Shown: positions 1 through 14,160, numbered from the stretch's first letter. The stretch: 64,000 bases of DNA from Lepturacanthus savala (GCA_030544235.1 CM060463.1:17919690-17983689); one strand, 5' to 3'. Made by a program: numbers and translations. Notes: generated from the letters alone by a model not told the origin.

Positions 1-449
1 AACCGAACCAGTTCCAGATTACAGATGTAGCAACACCTTTCTTAGGTACAAATACTGGTTGCCCCTCGGTCGCTGCCATGCTTGTGAATCTACAGTGTTT
101 GGGTGCACCCTGCTAACTTAACTGTGTAGAGTGTTGTAGCGGGTTAGTTCTGCTTTTGACGCTTGCGTGTAAAACAATATAATAATATTTTTAAAAAAAA
201 AGATTTTAATAAAAAATACATCGTCCAGAACTGGGATTAACAGTGGGGTCCTTAAAGTGCTGAAGGAGGAATATTTTGCAGTCACCAAGTCCAGTGAGCA
301 CTGCCACATGGCTGAGGTTTTATACTTAATCTACAATGACCCTCAAAACATCTTGTATCAAAACATCTTTTTCCCATGCTGGCTGAGGTACAGTTGGCCA
401 TCAAGCCATTTGAGAGAGAGCAGTTAATCCTTTTAAACATCTTGACAGC
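1..449. other. No gene recognised; AT-rich flank
   Basis: I see no supported coding region, RNA gene or structured repeat here. The reading frame that becomes recognisable as a hAT remnant further right may begin inside this stretch, but stop codons prevent a firm call. Confidence 0.4.
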
Positions 450-1160
450 TTAATTTGCCTGGTAAAGTCTGTGTGTAGCAGGGTGCTGAATCCACTGACA
501 AATATTGTTGTACTCAAAGGACCAATTGATGGATACATCAGTACCAACCATACCTTGGTTATCATTTTGTATCAAAAGCAGCTGAAGTCTACCTTGCGCC
601 CGAGGAGATTAAGACTGTCGACTAACGAAAGCGGTCCGTAGCCTTCACCCTCAAAGGGTTGAGGGTGAGACTGCCAGACAATATTGAAGCATTACAATAC
701 ATGTCTGTTTTCAATGTAGAGGAAACTCTGAAGCACAGTAAGAGCCTGGAAGAAATAGAAAAAATAGCCAAACTCTTCGGCTACTCTGCTGCAGAGATAG
801 ACAAGATTGTCTAGCAATGGCGTGCCATTCATCTTAGTAAATTTGAATGAAACAAAAAACAGTGGGATTCTGGAATGAGATTTGGAGGTTCAGGGATGCA
901 GATGATATCAACCCGTTTCAGGAACTTGCCATGGCTGCTGTGTCTGTGTTGTCTTTGCCACACTCGAATACTGAAGTTAAGAGATTATTCAGCCAAATGA
1001 GTGTGGCAAAAAGCAAACTTAGAAATCGGATGTCCTCGCAAACCCCTAACCCCATCCTGGATGTCTGATATGGTCTGAAGCTGTCTGGTGAGGCTTGCTA
1101 TGAGCAGAAGCTGCCTGATAATGTTTTGAAGCTTTTTGACACATCAGCTTCTTACTTATT
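450..1160 (+). pseudogene. hAT-type transposase remnant (C-terminal part)
   Basis: Conceptual translation shows a degraded protein related to the C-terminal region of hAT-derived transposase-like proteins. A fragment with LPDNIEALQYMSVFNVEETL is followed by a helical segment. Then comes the hAT dimerisation-type segment around 900-1040, with the ELAMAAVSVLSLPHSNTEV and KSKLRNRM motifs typical of the hATC domain. Several in-frame stops (for example just before 815, 847 and 1068) and frame changes show it is not functional. The upstream two thirds of a normal hAT protein, including the catalytic core, are not recognisable. It could be a decayed transposon or a processed copy of a domesticated hAT gene; the sequence does not decide. 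Confidence 0.6.
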
Positions 1161-1659
1161 TAAGGTAGTTCTCCCAGTTGCTGAAATGAGGCATAGAAAG
1201 CCTTCACCAAAATGAAAATGACCTATTCTTCATGTGAGCCATCAGAGTGTGTGTCGAAGGGGGTCTGAAAAACACAATGAAACTTAATTAGGGCCATAGC
1301 CATTGACAGTTTTTTTCTATAGTCTATTTTTGGGTCATTTAACATTATCAAACCATGTTAAAAATGTTAGGTCATGAAGATAGTTTAAGAAGTGATGACC
1401 TATTTCAATGGTAAAATTAAAAAAACAAACAAACCAAGAATCAATAGTAGAATGTTCATTTCTAGTCTGACTCATATTTAGGGTGTTTTGGTAGAGCAGT
1501 CATCCACTAGTTAGATGATTGGCAGTCTCATTCCCGGTTCCTCTGAGCTACATGTCCATGTGTCCTTCAGTTAGATACTTAACCCTATAAAACCATATGT
1601 ATCATATATAATACATTAACTTTTAAGGCCTTTCTATTATCAGTACATTTTTTTTCCTG
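1161..1659. other. No gene recognised
   Basis: AT-rich sequence without an open frame, RNA or repeat structure that I can support. It separates the hAT remnant from a small SINE insertion. Confidence 0.4.
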
Positions 1660-1672
1660 AAAAACCTGATGT

Positions 1673-1799
1673 CAGTCAGTCATTTTCTATACCTGCTTAT
1701 TCCTCATTAGGGTCGCAGGGGTCTGCTGGAGCCTATCCCAGCGTGTTACGGCGAGAGGCAGGGATACACCCCAGATGGTCGCCAGCCAATCGTGGGGCA
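1673..1799 (-). mobile_element. 5'-truncated tRNA-derived SINE with 13-bp TSD
   Basis: This is the tail part of the same dispersed element found complete at 5613-5964, here on the opposite strand. It is flanked by the perfect direct repeat AAAAACCTGATGT at 1660-1672 and 1800-1812, which is a target-site duplication. Truncation at the 5' end and an (ACTG)n-type 3' tail are as expected for LINE-mediated retroposition. Confidence 0.8.
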
Positions 1800-1812
1800 A
1801 AAAACCTGATGT

Positions 1813-4380
1813 ATACAATCAAATACATGTATTGTGTGGATAACTCCAAGTCACCTGTGTCTACTGTGAGAAATGCAAAGTCCATCTTTGCTTGAATAAG
1901 GAGATAAACTGTTTTCCTGACTACCACCATGCAAAATAAAGAGGTTGCATACCAAAAAATGAGCCAAACTAACTGAAAGGTTGCTCTTCCACCTTGCCAG
2001 TTCCATTGGCAAACAATCTTGTTTGCACAACTTATTTTTGTTTGTTAAACAAATAAGTTGTGAGGACTCTAAGGCCTGATGTATCAGATATAATACAAAT
2101 TGAAAAACATACTTCCAAAATGATAATTGATTTTTTTTGTTTATGTCTGAAGGACCAATAAAGACTCCAGTTTCAAAGAATTCGAATTTTCTGTCAATTA
2201 TTTCATGGTTCAGGCTTTACAGGGTTAAGCACTTTTCAGGTTAATAACATGGACATTCACAGACATGTTACCTCAGTAGCAAATTGGAGGATTACCCATA
2301 ATCCTTTGCTATTTCTACTCAGTACAGGACAAAGCAGTTGTAGTTGCAGCATAGTTGTCCCATTTAGCTGGATTTAACATGAACCTTTTTTATAAGTTAA
2401 TTTGTTGTACTATGTGCATGTGACTTACAACATATTTTTTTTTCACATTTGAAGTCTCCTATGGCTGCAATAGTTCCTGCAGTGCATACTGAGAATTAAC
2501 AGGAAATTCTAAATCAGGAAGAATTTCTGGGACATTTGTTTACAGTATGTGCAATGATTAAACGCATGCCAGCCTTAATGAAGGATTACTTACTTACTTA
2601 CTCCTCTTCATTCCCTATGGGACATACGGCTTCAATGAGCTCCATTGCATTCAGTTAATTCATTTTGACAGCAATGCTGGATTGCTTTCAGATCAGTCAT
2701 CAGGCATGTACTGCCTCACCCACTGCATACCAGCACCGAATGTGTGATTAATCAGTTTATCAGACTCGTGCTCCTTATGGGCTGATGTTAAATGTGTCCT
2801 AACACAGCCTATGTAATGCCTGTTAATATAATGTCAGTGCTGAAAAAAATAGTGTCTCCTACACAGCCATCAAAGATTGTAAGGTGTAAAATATGCGGTC
2901 CTCATGGTCCATTTGGAACAAAATGGCCACAATATGTCTGGTACATTGCCAGGAGCTGAAGCTTTTCGCCTGTAAAAAACAGATTTTGTTTTGGAACAAA
3001 CCTGCAAACCAGTGGATCAAAGATATGATCAACAGTCTCACAAGAGATAGTAGAGGACATATTTTATGACAAGAACTTTCTAACAGACAGTAGGCATGGG
3101 AAAAGGGCAATAAAAAGTGAAAAAACGCCAAAAGATCAAAATATATTTCAAAGCAAATAGTTCATTTGACAGAAGTAGATAATTTAGGTTTCACTTTTGT
3201 TTTATAGGGGTCATTTGGACAGAACAGACAAAGATGGCTGGATGGACCTGCAGCTGGTGGCCCCAATATTACATAACCCCAAGTTAGCTTAATGTATGTT
3301 TAAAGTGCCCACTTATTTTGAAGAAAAGAAAGTGGGCTAGAGTTAAAGCGGATAAGTGGTAAGGAACAGGGACTGGGTTCTACTGGCCTCAGACAGCTCA
3401 AATGACACCCTGATTTCACGTTTTAAAACAAGGTTTTACTAGTTGATAAGTACAGAAACAACTGTGAGGACTGTGTTGTTTTGTGTCTCTGCTGAAGCTG
3501 GATCCACTGTTGTTAGCTGGGGTGGACCAAGTGGTTCATGAGGAGTGGGGAATTCTACTTATAGAGTTTTACTTTCAGCGGAGCCCCACTGGCTCCATTT
3601 GTGGCACCACAGGGCTGTCATGTGGGGCCCCTAGCATATCGCCTCCATGTTAATCAACTACAGCAGCTGAACTGCCTGTTGGCCCCAACTCCTATGTGAC
3701 TCCTCTCTAGTTTTTTGCAGCTGGTCTATTTTTTGTCGCGTGCCACACGACTCCAACAAGTGAAAAACTGCATAAAACTGAAAACAAGTAGAACATGTTT
3801 TAAAGTAATTAAAACAAGCCTGTAGTTGTAGCAAATCTGGTAATGCACTTTGTATGACTGCACTCATTTTACGCCATGCACATTTGAAAGCACATAGTAG
3901 TAAAATAAACATGTAGATAAGTCTTATTTACCTCATAGCTTAAGTGGAAAATGCTTTAACTTACATATTTTTATAATGTCCTAGCTAAAATCTCTTCACA
4001 ATATCTGCAAAAAACATAGTTTGTTCTCTAAAACTTAATTCAGGAAATGTAGATTTACAAAGTGCAGGAGTCTGCAGAAAACAGAGTTAATTCACAGGCA
4101 TGCACAACACTGATGTAGGCGGTGTAGCTGCTAAAATTGCAGCACCTCAATTCGCTAACGTGATGCGTTGTTACACAGCCAGTGGATCCCTAGCATTAAT
4201 GTTTTTATCCTCTGTCCAAAGACTCCATATCCGTGATGGTGCCAGCTGATCCACAGATATGCTAGACGGCCCCCATTACTCCATGTAAGTAATGGAGTAA
4301 TAAGTGCGAAAGCATAAGCAGATAAAACATGCTTGAGTAAAGTCACAGTCTGTCTCTACTGCTGAAAACCTTACCCCCCA
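1813..4380. other. No gene recognised; unexplained intergenic sequence
   Basis: About 2.6 kb in which I find no homology I can name. Short open frames on both strands lack any domain, splice-site or codon pattern and look like chance. A motif including TGATGTATCAGATATAATAC near 2077 resembles one near 1590, suggesting an old local duplication or dispersed repeat. Confidence 0.4.
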
Positions 4381-4930
4381 CTTATTACTTCCAGAATTGA
4401 TTATTGTAACGTCATTCTATATGGCACATCATCCAAAGTCTTTAGACAACAGTACCTACAGAATTCGATGCTGGCCTAATTGTTTGCTCACATCACATTG
4501 TGACCACATTACCTCAGTCTTCCACAAGCTCCACTTGATCCCTGTCTCCCAAAGGATTCGCTTCAAAATTCTTCTCCTCACCCACAAAGCCCTCCATACT
4601 TCACTGACCTGCTCCAACACCACAGTCTCTCCTGCAGACTCCACTCCTCCAACCTCTTCCTCCAATCTTTTGAAACCATCTGAAATAGACTCCACCACAA
4701 AGGAGCAACCACCGACCTTGGAGGGACACTTTTCTCCATTTCTGGCCTCTGCTTCTGGAACTCTCTCCCAAAACACATGAGAGACTTCTATCCATGTCAA
4801 GATACTTTCTCAAAACTTTGCAGAACTATGTTTATAATGTTTTAATGTCATCTGATTAATGTGCTTATGTTTTATGTGTTTGTTTGTTTTATGTTTCATG
4901 TATAATGTTTTTGAGAACCTTCAAAAGCAC
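4381..4930 (+). mobile_element. L2-like LINE 3' fragment (end of reverse transcriptase)
   Basis: Conceptual translation gives the C-terminal segment of a non-LTR reverse transcriptase of the L2/CR1 type. The DYCNVILYGTSS motif is followed by a 'DHIT..FHKLHLIPVSQRIRFKILLLTHKALH' type stretch (split here into recognisable parts) and a 'FWNSLPKH' motif. Frame breaks are present. The fragment ends in a poly(A)/ATT-rich tail near 4930. Only the last part of the ORF remains, as is usual for 5'-truncated LINE insertions. Confidence 0.7.
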
Positions 4931-5598
4931 ACATTAAATAAAATATATTATTATTATAAGTATTAATGTTATAAATAAGCTTATATTTTAAAGTATGTGG
5001 TAGTGTGATACTTCCGTGATTGTGGTCCCCTATTGCTGATGTTATTGTTGATGGTAGGTTGACTGACCTTGAAGGCACCGCTACAGGCATCACTGGGCTG
5101 GCCCATAGTGATATGGTTGAAAATTGGAAAGTTTTGCTTTTAACTTCCAGGTTTCTGCTTTTAATTTCCTTTTAATAGCTTTAGAGATATTGAAAACATA
5201 TCATTCCACTCTCTGACACCAGCGAATTAGATATTATGTTATCCAAGTTCCTCATCTCTTCTTATTATTTATCTATTATTATTATTGGAAATTGTTTCCA
5301 TGTTATACATTCTACATATTGATGGTGTCTTTGGAAACCTCCGTATCTCGATAAGAATTTAAAATAATATCCTATGAGTTTTTTATGGCATTTGTCAGCA
5401 CAGCATGAATCTGAACTGACTGGGCCACCAGCAGACTGCTGCATATGGAGGGATCAGCCTCAACAAACTACACTTGAAAATTTAGATTTTCAATGTTTCA
5501 TTGTGTTTTGGGATCATTATTTTTACACTTTTTTTTCTAGTGTGTTGTTTCTTTTTTTCCTTACTACTTTTTTCTCTTTAACTTTGCATTTATTAAAT
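4931..5598. other. No gene recognised
   Basis: AT-rich sequence with pyrimidine-rich runs near 5530-5580 and no supported feature. It ends at the left target-site duplication of a full-length SINE. Confidence 0.35.
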
Positions 5599-5612
5599 CT
5601 GGCTTCACATGA

Positions 5613-5964
5613 GGGCGACATGGTGGTGCACGGGTTAGCGCTGTTGCCTCACAGCAAGAAGGTCGCAGTTTCAAGACCTCCTTGGTCCTGGGTCTGGGAC
5701 CTTTCTGTGTGGAGTTTGCATGTTCTCCCTGTGTCTGCGTGGGTTTTCACCGGGTACTCCAGCTTCCTCCCACAGTCCACTGAGGTTAATTGGCGACTCT
5801 AAATTGCCCGTAGTGAATGTGAGTGAATGGTGTGTGTGCCCCATGAGTGGCTGGCGACCATCTGGGGTGTATCTCTGCCTCTCACCGTAACGTGCTGGGA
5901 TAGGCTCCAGCAGACCCCTGTGACCCTAATGAGGAATAAGCAGGTATAGAAAATGACTGACTGA
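5613..5964 (+). mobile_element. Full-length tRNA-derived SINE with 14-bp TSD
   Basis: A 352-bp element flanked by perfect 14-bp direct repeats (CTGGCTTCACATGA at 5599-5612 and 5965-5978). The head contains an A-box-like TGGTGCACGGG and a B-box-like GTTTCAAGACC, so it is probably tRNA-derived and pol III transcribed. The body includes the widely dispersed fish segment around GTTTGCATGTTCTCCC, and the tail ends in a short ACTG repeat. Partial copies in this window lie at 1673, 7686, 15148, 56285 and 59632. Confidence 0.8.
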
Positions 5965-5978
5965 CTGGCTTCACATGA

Positions 5979-7685
<1,707 letters not shown>

Positions 7686-7898
7686 CTCACTCACACCCAT
7701 GGACAATTTAGAGTCTCCAATTAACCTCAGCATGTTTTTGGACTGTGGGAGGAAGCCGAAGAACCCGGAGAGAACCCACACAGACACGGGGAGAACATGC
7801 AAACTCCACACAGAAAGGTCCCAGAACAAGGAGATCTTTACCCTGCGACCTTCTTGCTATGAGGCAACGGTGCTAACCCCTGCATCACTGTGTCACCC
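7686..7898 (-). mobile_element. Partial SINE copy, minus strand
   Basis: It matches the reverse complement of the head and middle of the element at 5613-5964, including the conserved GGAGAACATGCAAACTCCAC segment. The tail is missing. A putative open frame across it is not a gene. Confidence 0.75.
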
Positions 7899-8039
7899 AA
7901 AATTGAATTTGAATGGGCAATTGAACTTAAAAAAGCTGTTTATTGATGAATGTCCTTTCTTTTCCCTTCAATACTCAGGGTTGTTGGTATATTTGTGGAT
8001 CTCGTTTCAGGTCACTTGCCCTTCCTCATGTCACCAGTC

Positions 8040-8629
8040 TGATCGTCTGCCCTGATTTCTGATTGTGTCCACCTGTTCCCAATTTCCCCTCCTTATGTAT
8101 TTATAGTCTGTGTTTCCCCTTGTCTCGTGCCAAAGTGTCAAAATCAGCCATCGCCCCACAACCTGTTTGCATTTCCTCTTTTTGTTTTCATAGCCTTTGT
8201 TAGAGTAAGAATAGGTATCGTTTCATAGCCTTGTTGTCCTAAGGGATTGTTTTTGGTTGCGTTTGTTATTTTTCTGATAAGTTTTTTGTCCTTCGGGATT
8301 GTTTTTGTAGCCTTAGATAGTGCTTCTAGATTACCGTTAAATATCATAGTGTTTTTCCTCCTTCTGGAGTGAGTTTCTTTTGGTTAACCTTTCAAGTCAG
8401 TCCTTCCCGCTTTTGGTGAAATGTTTTTCTTTGGAGATTAGTTTCCCTTTTATTTTCTGATAGCGCGAGTATAGTTAAACCTCCAGGTAGAGAGAGTTTT
8501 TAGTTTGTAGGAAAGTGTTTGTTTTGTTGTATGTTTTATAGCTCCTTGTTGCTGCAGTCCGGGAATATTAAAACCCGCATCCCCGACTTCTGCATTTGAG
8601 TCTTCCTTCCGTTCGGGGCCTGACAATTC
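8040..8629 (+). mobile_element. Possible LTR or retroelement fragment
   Basis: The segment has LTR-like features: a pyrimidine-rich start (CACCTGTTCCCAATTTCCCC), a TATTTATAG box-like stretch near 8098, and an end reading GGGGCCTGACA near 8629. I could not find a matching 5-bp target duplication, and the left edge is uncertain. It may be a decayed Gypsy-type solo LTR. Confidence 0.35.
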
Positions 8630-10511
8630 AGATGTTTTTTAATGAAAGCCAGATTAACTACAGATGTCTTCTCCTCCTCTCCAAAGCAAACAGACCTGGA
8701 GATAAAGCAACTTCATGTTAACAATCTGTGTTTTACATAGACAATCCGATGCTGCTAATCTGAATTAGTTAGCTTGTTAACTTAAGATCCAGACGTCCCT
8801 GACTAATATTGAAGTCTATTGTAATGTGGCATTAAAAAGCAAATTCATGACAGTTTTGGGTGGACAGACAAAACAATATGCATGAGCATGTTATTATAGC
8901 TAATTTATCCCCTGTATTTAATACTCTGATCTTTGCTGTAGAGGTGCAAATTCTATGTAACCAAAGGTTTTGTCAAATGATTGATTTGATGGCATTGTCA
9001 TTACAAGTGGACATATCTTCGAGACTCAATATGTAGTGTAAAAGCATATAGAAATATGGAAACATTTTGGAAAATGATCAGTATAAAGATTGGACATATA
9101 GTAAAATAAGCAAATTCACTGGTAGTTTTGCTTATATTTGAGTCTTATCCTTCATGTCTAGAGTTTGTCATGTTCAAATTTTTTGGTCATTGTTTTTTTT
9201 TTGTTTCAGGTGTCTCACAGGTTTCAAGCATATCAGTATCATGGCCTAGTGGTGGTCCCATTAATCAAAGGCAAGCTTGCATACCAATGGTATCCATGCT
9301 GTCTTTCTTGCAGTGTTAAGTTCATCCACTTCATGGATGGTAATGCAGTGTCAGCTAGACCTTACAGTCACAAATTCAAGGAAAGAACAATGATCTGTTT
9401 AGTTTTAACATATTGCTATAGATACTTATGGCAGCATGAATTTATGTGAACCAAGCTATGATGTTGAAGTACAAAAAAATGTAAAATAATCACATTTATA
9501 AAGAAGAGACATACTTATCTGGAACAAATGAAAAGAAACTTCCCTGTTATCTGGCCATAAATCATACAACTGGCAGAATATCTTCTTCCAGCCAGAATTC
9601 CAAAGCAAAGACAGTTAGATCAATTCCAGACTGAGTAGCCACAGTGTTGTTTTAGTCAGGGGACGTTGGACACATCAAAAAGAATGAATCTGATCATCAA
9701 ATATTATAACAAAAATAAAATAATGTACTTGATATGTTTCACAATTTTAGGAAATGTACAGACAATTATACTTGCAGAGGAACATTCAGTACACAGAACA
9801 CAGCAAAATATGAAATCTTAACAAGTTAAAATTCTTATTTGGTACAATTAATCCAACATTGAGTAGAATTATCTTATTACAGTGGCAGATAAGTTAGTTT
9901 ATTTCAAGTTTTTTTTTTTCCTGATTTGGATCAATTTGGTCTTGTTTTAGCCTGGAGTGTATGTTAATCTTGTTTTAAGAAAGCCATTTCTTAAGAAAGC
10001 AACATTTTCTTTAAAAAACAAAAAAATAAAAAACTAAATTATCTGAAAATGTCATCATTCTACAGAATACAAACAAAATCCCACATCATTATCTCTACAT
10101 CATTAGAATTGCATCCCGCCATCTGACAACTTCTGTCACATGGCGGGACGCACAGTTACTATGACAACCACAAACAATACTTGTGTCAAGCACAACTCAT
10201 ACTTCAGGTTAAGCTAAAAATGCTCCAGACAATCAGCTTCTTTGTCTATGTCTCCTGCACACTGTGAAAAATCGATTAATCAAAAATTGATAAATCGATC
10301 AAATTACACCGACATCAACAACTGACACTGTCATGTTCCAGCATTGTTTGAAAAAAAAAAGTGGCAGTTTGACAGTCTACTCAGGGAAAGTCCGCCACTC
10401 TACATGTTACCTGGTGTCATGGCCAATCATTGCATAGGGCAGGGTTATAAAAAGAGGCTGTGTCCCTCCCTCGTCGCCTGGGTCTTGGTTCGAAGACCTT
10501 CTGTTTTCTGG
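8630..10511. other. No gene recognised
   Basis: About 1.9 kb with no supported gene. A frame that opens after a pyrimidine-rich AG at about 9209 and runs to 9449 was examined as a possible exon. It has no recognisable domain and no proven donor site. A short AT palindromic patch lies near 10268-10299. Confidence 0.35.
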
Positions 10512-10778
10512 CTTTCCGCTTCCTCTATTCTCAATGCAATAGGTTTGCGGCTATATTGTCTGCAGGTTGTTTTTCACTTCTCATTGGCTTCTGTATTAAA
10601 TGGTGTCTTTGCGTTTTAGTGTCCATTGTTGTAAAGGGGACTTTCCGCTTCCTCCTCTTCTTGCAACACAGTCAGTGCACAGCTGTATTGTCTACAGGTG
10701 TTTTTCATTTGGTCGCATTGGCCTCTGCATTAATTGGTTTCATTTAGCATTTTTAGTGGTCCATTGTGGTTAAGGGGA
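10512..10778 (+). repeat. Two diverged tandem copies of a ~130-bp unit
   Basis: Both copies start with CTTTCCGCTTCCTC (10512 and 10641). They share, in order, a TATTGTCT-CAGGT segment, a TTTTTCA segment, a TTGGC/CTCTG segment and a TTTTAGTG-TCCATTG segment ending in AAGGGGA. They are clearly diverged from each other. The parent element is not recognised; it may be part of a retroelement LTR. Confidence 0.55.
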
Positions 10779-10869
10779 GGGTGGCGATTCTCTTCATTCA
10801 CCAGAGGCACTAAAAGGATCCTGAACACATCACCGGTGCACCACAGCTGCTCTGGTTACTACAGAGCAC

Positions 10870-11325
10870 CACACTCTAACCAGCTAATTAATTCAAAACA
10901 CTTGCAAAGACATTTCAATGGTCTCTCTGTCTAGTTCTGTAGGCAACACAATCACAGAGAAGACTGCTGACCTGGCCGTCAAAAAGATGACTTTTCACAC
11001 CTTGCACAAGGAGAGCAAGACACAAACGGTCATTGCTAAAGAGACTGGCTGTTCCTCACCCTGGAGAGGGTTGTGAAACAAAAACTATTAAAAAATGTGG
11101 GGGAGATTCACAGAGAGTGGACTGCAGCTGGAGTCAGTGCTACAAGAACCACCACGCAGTAGTTTGCATACATACATATACTCATCAAAATTAAAAGAAA
11201 TAAACATTTGAAATATATTAGTCTGTGTGTAATGAATGAATAGAAAATATGTTTCACTTTTTGAATTGAATTACTGAAATAAATTAACTTTTTCATGATA
11301 TTCATATGACCAGCACCTGTATTAT
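10870..11325 (+). mobile_element. Internally deleted Tc1-like DNA transposon
   Basis: The left part encodes fragments of the N-terminal helix-turn-helix region of a Tc1-like transposase (TLHKESKTQTVIAKETGCS, near 11000-11060). The next part jumps to a later coding segment (ATTCACAGAGAGTGGACTGC). The 3' end has the AT-rich tail with GAATTACTGAAATAAATTAA and the terminal GACCAGCACCTGTA motif typical of fish Tc1-like elements. The catalytic DDE domain is deleted, so it is non-autonomous. Confidence 0.75.
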
Positions 11326-12925
11326 GTTCATTAATTGTGTTTTCGCTCCCTACATAGTGGTGGTGTCCCGAGGCGTGGTTTCCCTTTTTGGTCCTGTTTT
11401 GCTATGTATTTCCTCACCCCACACTGACTGTAAGCCTCAGCCACTCTTGAATTTAAGAATTCTTTTTACTTTGAACCATGTCTCCTGCCCTTCATTGTAT
11501 AACTTATCTGCATGCCTTTTGATGACAATTACAATTCCCTGGGTACAATTCCCAATGTGCTATGCTCAGCAGAAAGCAGGGGGTACAGGCGGAAAACATG
11601 CTTTTATTGTAGTGAAGTAACGTATGCCAAATAGGGGGCTCCAGAGAAGCAACCTGATGCCAGGGAAGCGGCAGGGTGTGAGAGAGGGATCCCGGAGATG
11701 AGTTGACAAGGAGGGATATGGAGGGAGACGGATTGGAGAATGGTGACGAGGAAGCAAGATCTGGAGATCTGTAGACAAAGAGTAAGCAACAGGAAATGGA
11801 TTATCGCAGTAACTGGAGAGCATATGCTGAAGCCAGACTTGTTAAATAGAGAAGTCTGCAAAGTTCTGACAATGGTGGGAGGAGGAGACTCTGGTATTTG
11901 ACCTGGTGGAGTAATGAGCTGCGTCTCTTGCACACCTGCCGCCAATCTCCAGAGCATGTACAAGGGGGAAATCGGAAAGGGACAGAGGTGCAATGTAACA
12001 CAGGGTGGCGTAGTTGGTTTCCTTCCATCAAAAGATTAAAATTTGAATTAGAACTTAGTATTAGCCCTTTTGTCACCACAAAATGAAATGGAATTTCCAT
12101 GGTTGATAGTTTTCTTACAGGCCAGGAAGTCTTTGTTGCTGTTATCACTCTGCCAGCTGTCGTACAGTGATTCAAGGTGACAGTCTGTCTAATCCTCTGT
12201 CTTTGCATTGAAAATATTCTATCATTAAATGCAACCCTAGCAGGAGTTTTAGAAAGTCTGGCGCCTATGGCCAACATACTTTACTGGACTTTTATTTGAC
12301 TTTTTTTTTTTTTTTTTTTTTACAATAAGTGCGTTCAGTGCATGTAGCAGTAAGAGCAAGAGCAAACATGTCGAGTGCTACAGTACAAAGTGCTGTGAAG
12401 TAATCAAATCCAGATAACTATCCAGATAAAAATATGTGCAACAATGAATAATTGTGGTATTGTAAAACCAATTTCACATGGTCAGGCATTCCAGATATCA
12501 GGATTCGCATAATTGGCCCCTTATGATTATGTTTCCCCATTGTACACTTTATTTTATCAGGCACTTTAATGGGCTGGTTGAAAGAACTGTGAATTAGATG
12601 GCTATCTATGTTTCTTGTTTAGTCATTTGACACTTCCTAACATCCATGTACACACACACATAGTTTACTGAGAACTGTTGCCCAGATGATGGGAAGTGTA
12701 AAAAGATGTATTGCTCAAATGTGAATAAAGAACTGTCTGTAATAGTTGATGGCTCAAATTACAACATGGATTAGCAGGTCTTTTCCTCAGGCGCTAATGT
12801 TAATGTTTAATAAGAGCAAAATGTGAGGATGATGTTGTGCAGCCTATTTTTTGTCAACAAATTGGTTAACATTAATGAGGACAATCATATTTTAATATTA
12901 TCTTGTTCAAAAAATATGAAAACTT
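11326..12925. other. No host gene; unassigned, partly LTR-like sequence
   Basis: 11.55-11.99 kb is purine-rich, with a minus-strand AATAAAAGC polyadenylation-like motif, and could be a decayed LTR. No termini or target duplication were found. A T run of over 20 nt lies at about 12301-12322. The long minus-strand frames here (for example 11801-12277) show no domain. Confidence 0.3.
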
Positions 12926-13062
12926 TGGGTTACATTAAAACCCAACTTGCTGCATTGAATGAACCAACCCAATTTGACAGGTTAAATTAACCCAGTGTGT
13001 GCTCCCTCCATCATTTACCCAACAGTGGGTTAGAAAACTACCCAAATTGGGTTGTTTTTAAA
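12926..13062. repeat. Small dispersed repeat with inverted GGGTT/AACCC arms
   Basis: The segment starts with GGGTTACATTAAAACCCAAC and ends with ACCCAAATTGGGTTGTTTTT. It contains several AACCC/GGGTT motifs in opposite orientations, as in fish miniature inverted-repeat elements. Its borders and target duplication are not clear. Confidence 0.35.
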
Positions 13063-13227
13063 CCAGCATTTCTAAATGTGGGGTATACAATCAACCACAC
13101 CAATCTTTATAATCATGGCACCATACATCCAATGCCATCCAACATTGTATGCTATTCATATAGCAAACTTTATACGTTATCAATCTGATTGTGTTTCTTT
13201 GGGGGGCTTGAGGAAGGAGCCCTGTTT

Positions 13228-13315
13228 GTGTTTCATCCCCTTAAACTGCTCCTTGCTGTGCCAGCCAGGTTGTGTTTCGTCCCCCTGAACTGCTGCTTGC
13301 TGTGCCAGCCAAGGC
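13228..13315. repeat. Two-copy 44-bp tandem repeat
   Basis: GTGTTTCATC...CCAGCCAGGTT is followed 44 bp later by GTGTTTCGTC...CCAGCCAAG, with a few substitutions. No function is evident. Confidence 0.7.
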
Positions 13316-13451
13316 TCCAGAACTATGATTGGTGGCTGTAAATAACTTAAGCTGTGGGAAACAATGAATACTTCAAGGGCCAAGGCCTGAATATCTGCAG
13401 TGATCTCACCCCTAGCTGAGGTGCCAGGGAACACAGCTTCAATCTGTTATG

Positions 13452-13790
13452 GAATTCATTTTAAAATTCTGATGTTGTTTATAAAGCGTTGAATGGGGTC
13501 CAAAATATATTTCTGACCTGCTACTTCATTATGAACCACCCAAATCTCTCAGGTTATCTGGCTCTGCTTTCCCAGAGTCAAATTAAATCAGGAGGAGCAG
13601 CATTCAGTTTTTATGCTTCACATATCTGGATCAAACTTCCAGAAAATATTTTGTTTGCTGCTAACTTTTTTAAAATCAAACAATTATTCATTTTTTGAAT
13701 TCCACTGTGACTTTTTTATTTTTAGTTTTATTTTTTCTGTTCTATTTCAGCTTATTTGTATTTGCATCTTTGTATTTTATCTGATACAGA
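13452..13790 (+). mobile_element. LINE reverse-transcriptase C-terminal fragment
   Basis: Frames broken by stops encode recognisable pieces of the C-terminus of an L2-type non-LTR reverse transcriptase. These are a 'FKIL' start, a segment with SLSGYLALLSQSQIKSGG, and 'FYASHIWIKLPENI'. It is related in type to, but not a copy of, the fragment at 4381. Confidence 0.65.
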
Positions 13791-14094
13791 TATAAGGGCA
13801 GACCTGGCTGAAGAAACAAATTTAAGGGGGGGACATTACATTGTTCCAGTGGGCCAAACCTCATCACATCTATAATCTCATTTTGAATGACTTGTGTATG
13901 TTGCATTTCAGGTAATTGTTTTAGCTATTTTTGTTAATTCAACATCTTTCCTCAGTGAAAACTCAAATAGAGAAAAAAATAGTCCACATCCATCATCATT
14001 CATTGCACCATATGCATCATGGTCACCTCTGAAGGGCAGTTGGTTCACAGCAAAGAACTCCACAACATCAATGATAGCAGAATCAGGTGTGTTA

Positions 14095-14160
14095 CTGCTT
14101 GGTTGGAACAAAAACCTGCACCCACAGTGGCACTCTAGGACCAGGGTTGCCCACCCTTGT
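14095..14160 (+). mobile_element. End fragment of a hAT-type MITE
   Basis: The stretch containing GGTTGGAACAAAAACCTGCA and a run ending near CAGGGTTGCCCACCC resembles the right half of the complete MITE at 26398-26601. The other half is absent. Confidence 0.55.

Noticed and set aside
9128..9449. Possible host exon after a pyrimidine-rich AG
   Set aside because: No recognisable domain, no convincing donor and no neighbouring exons; kept only as unexplained sequence.
11566..12277. Overlapping minus-strand frames of 85-158 codons
   Set aside because: No motifs and biased composition; more likely chance in a decayed repeat.
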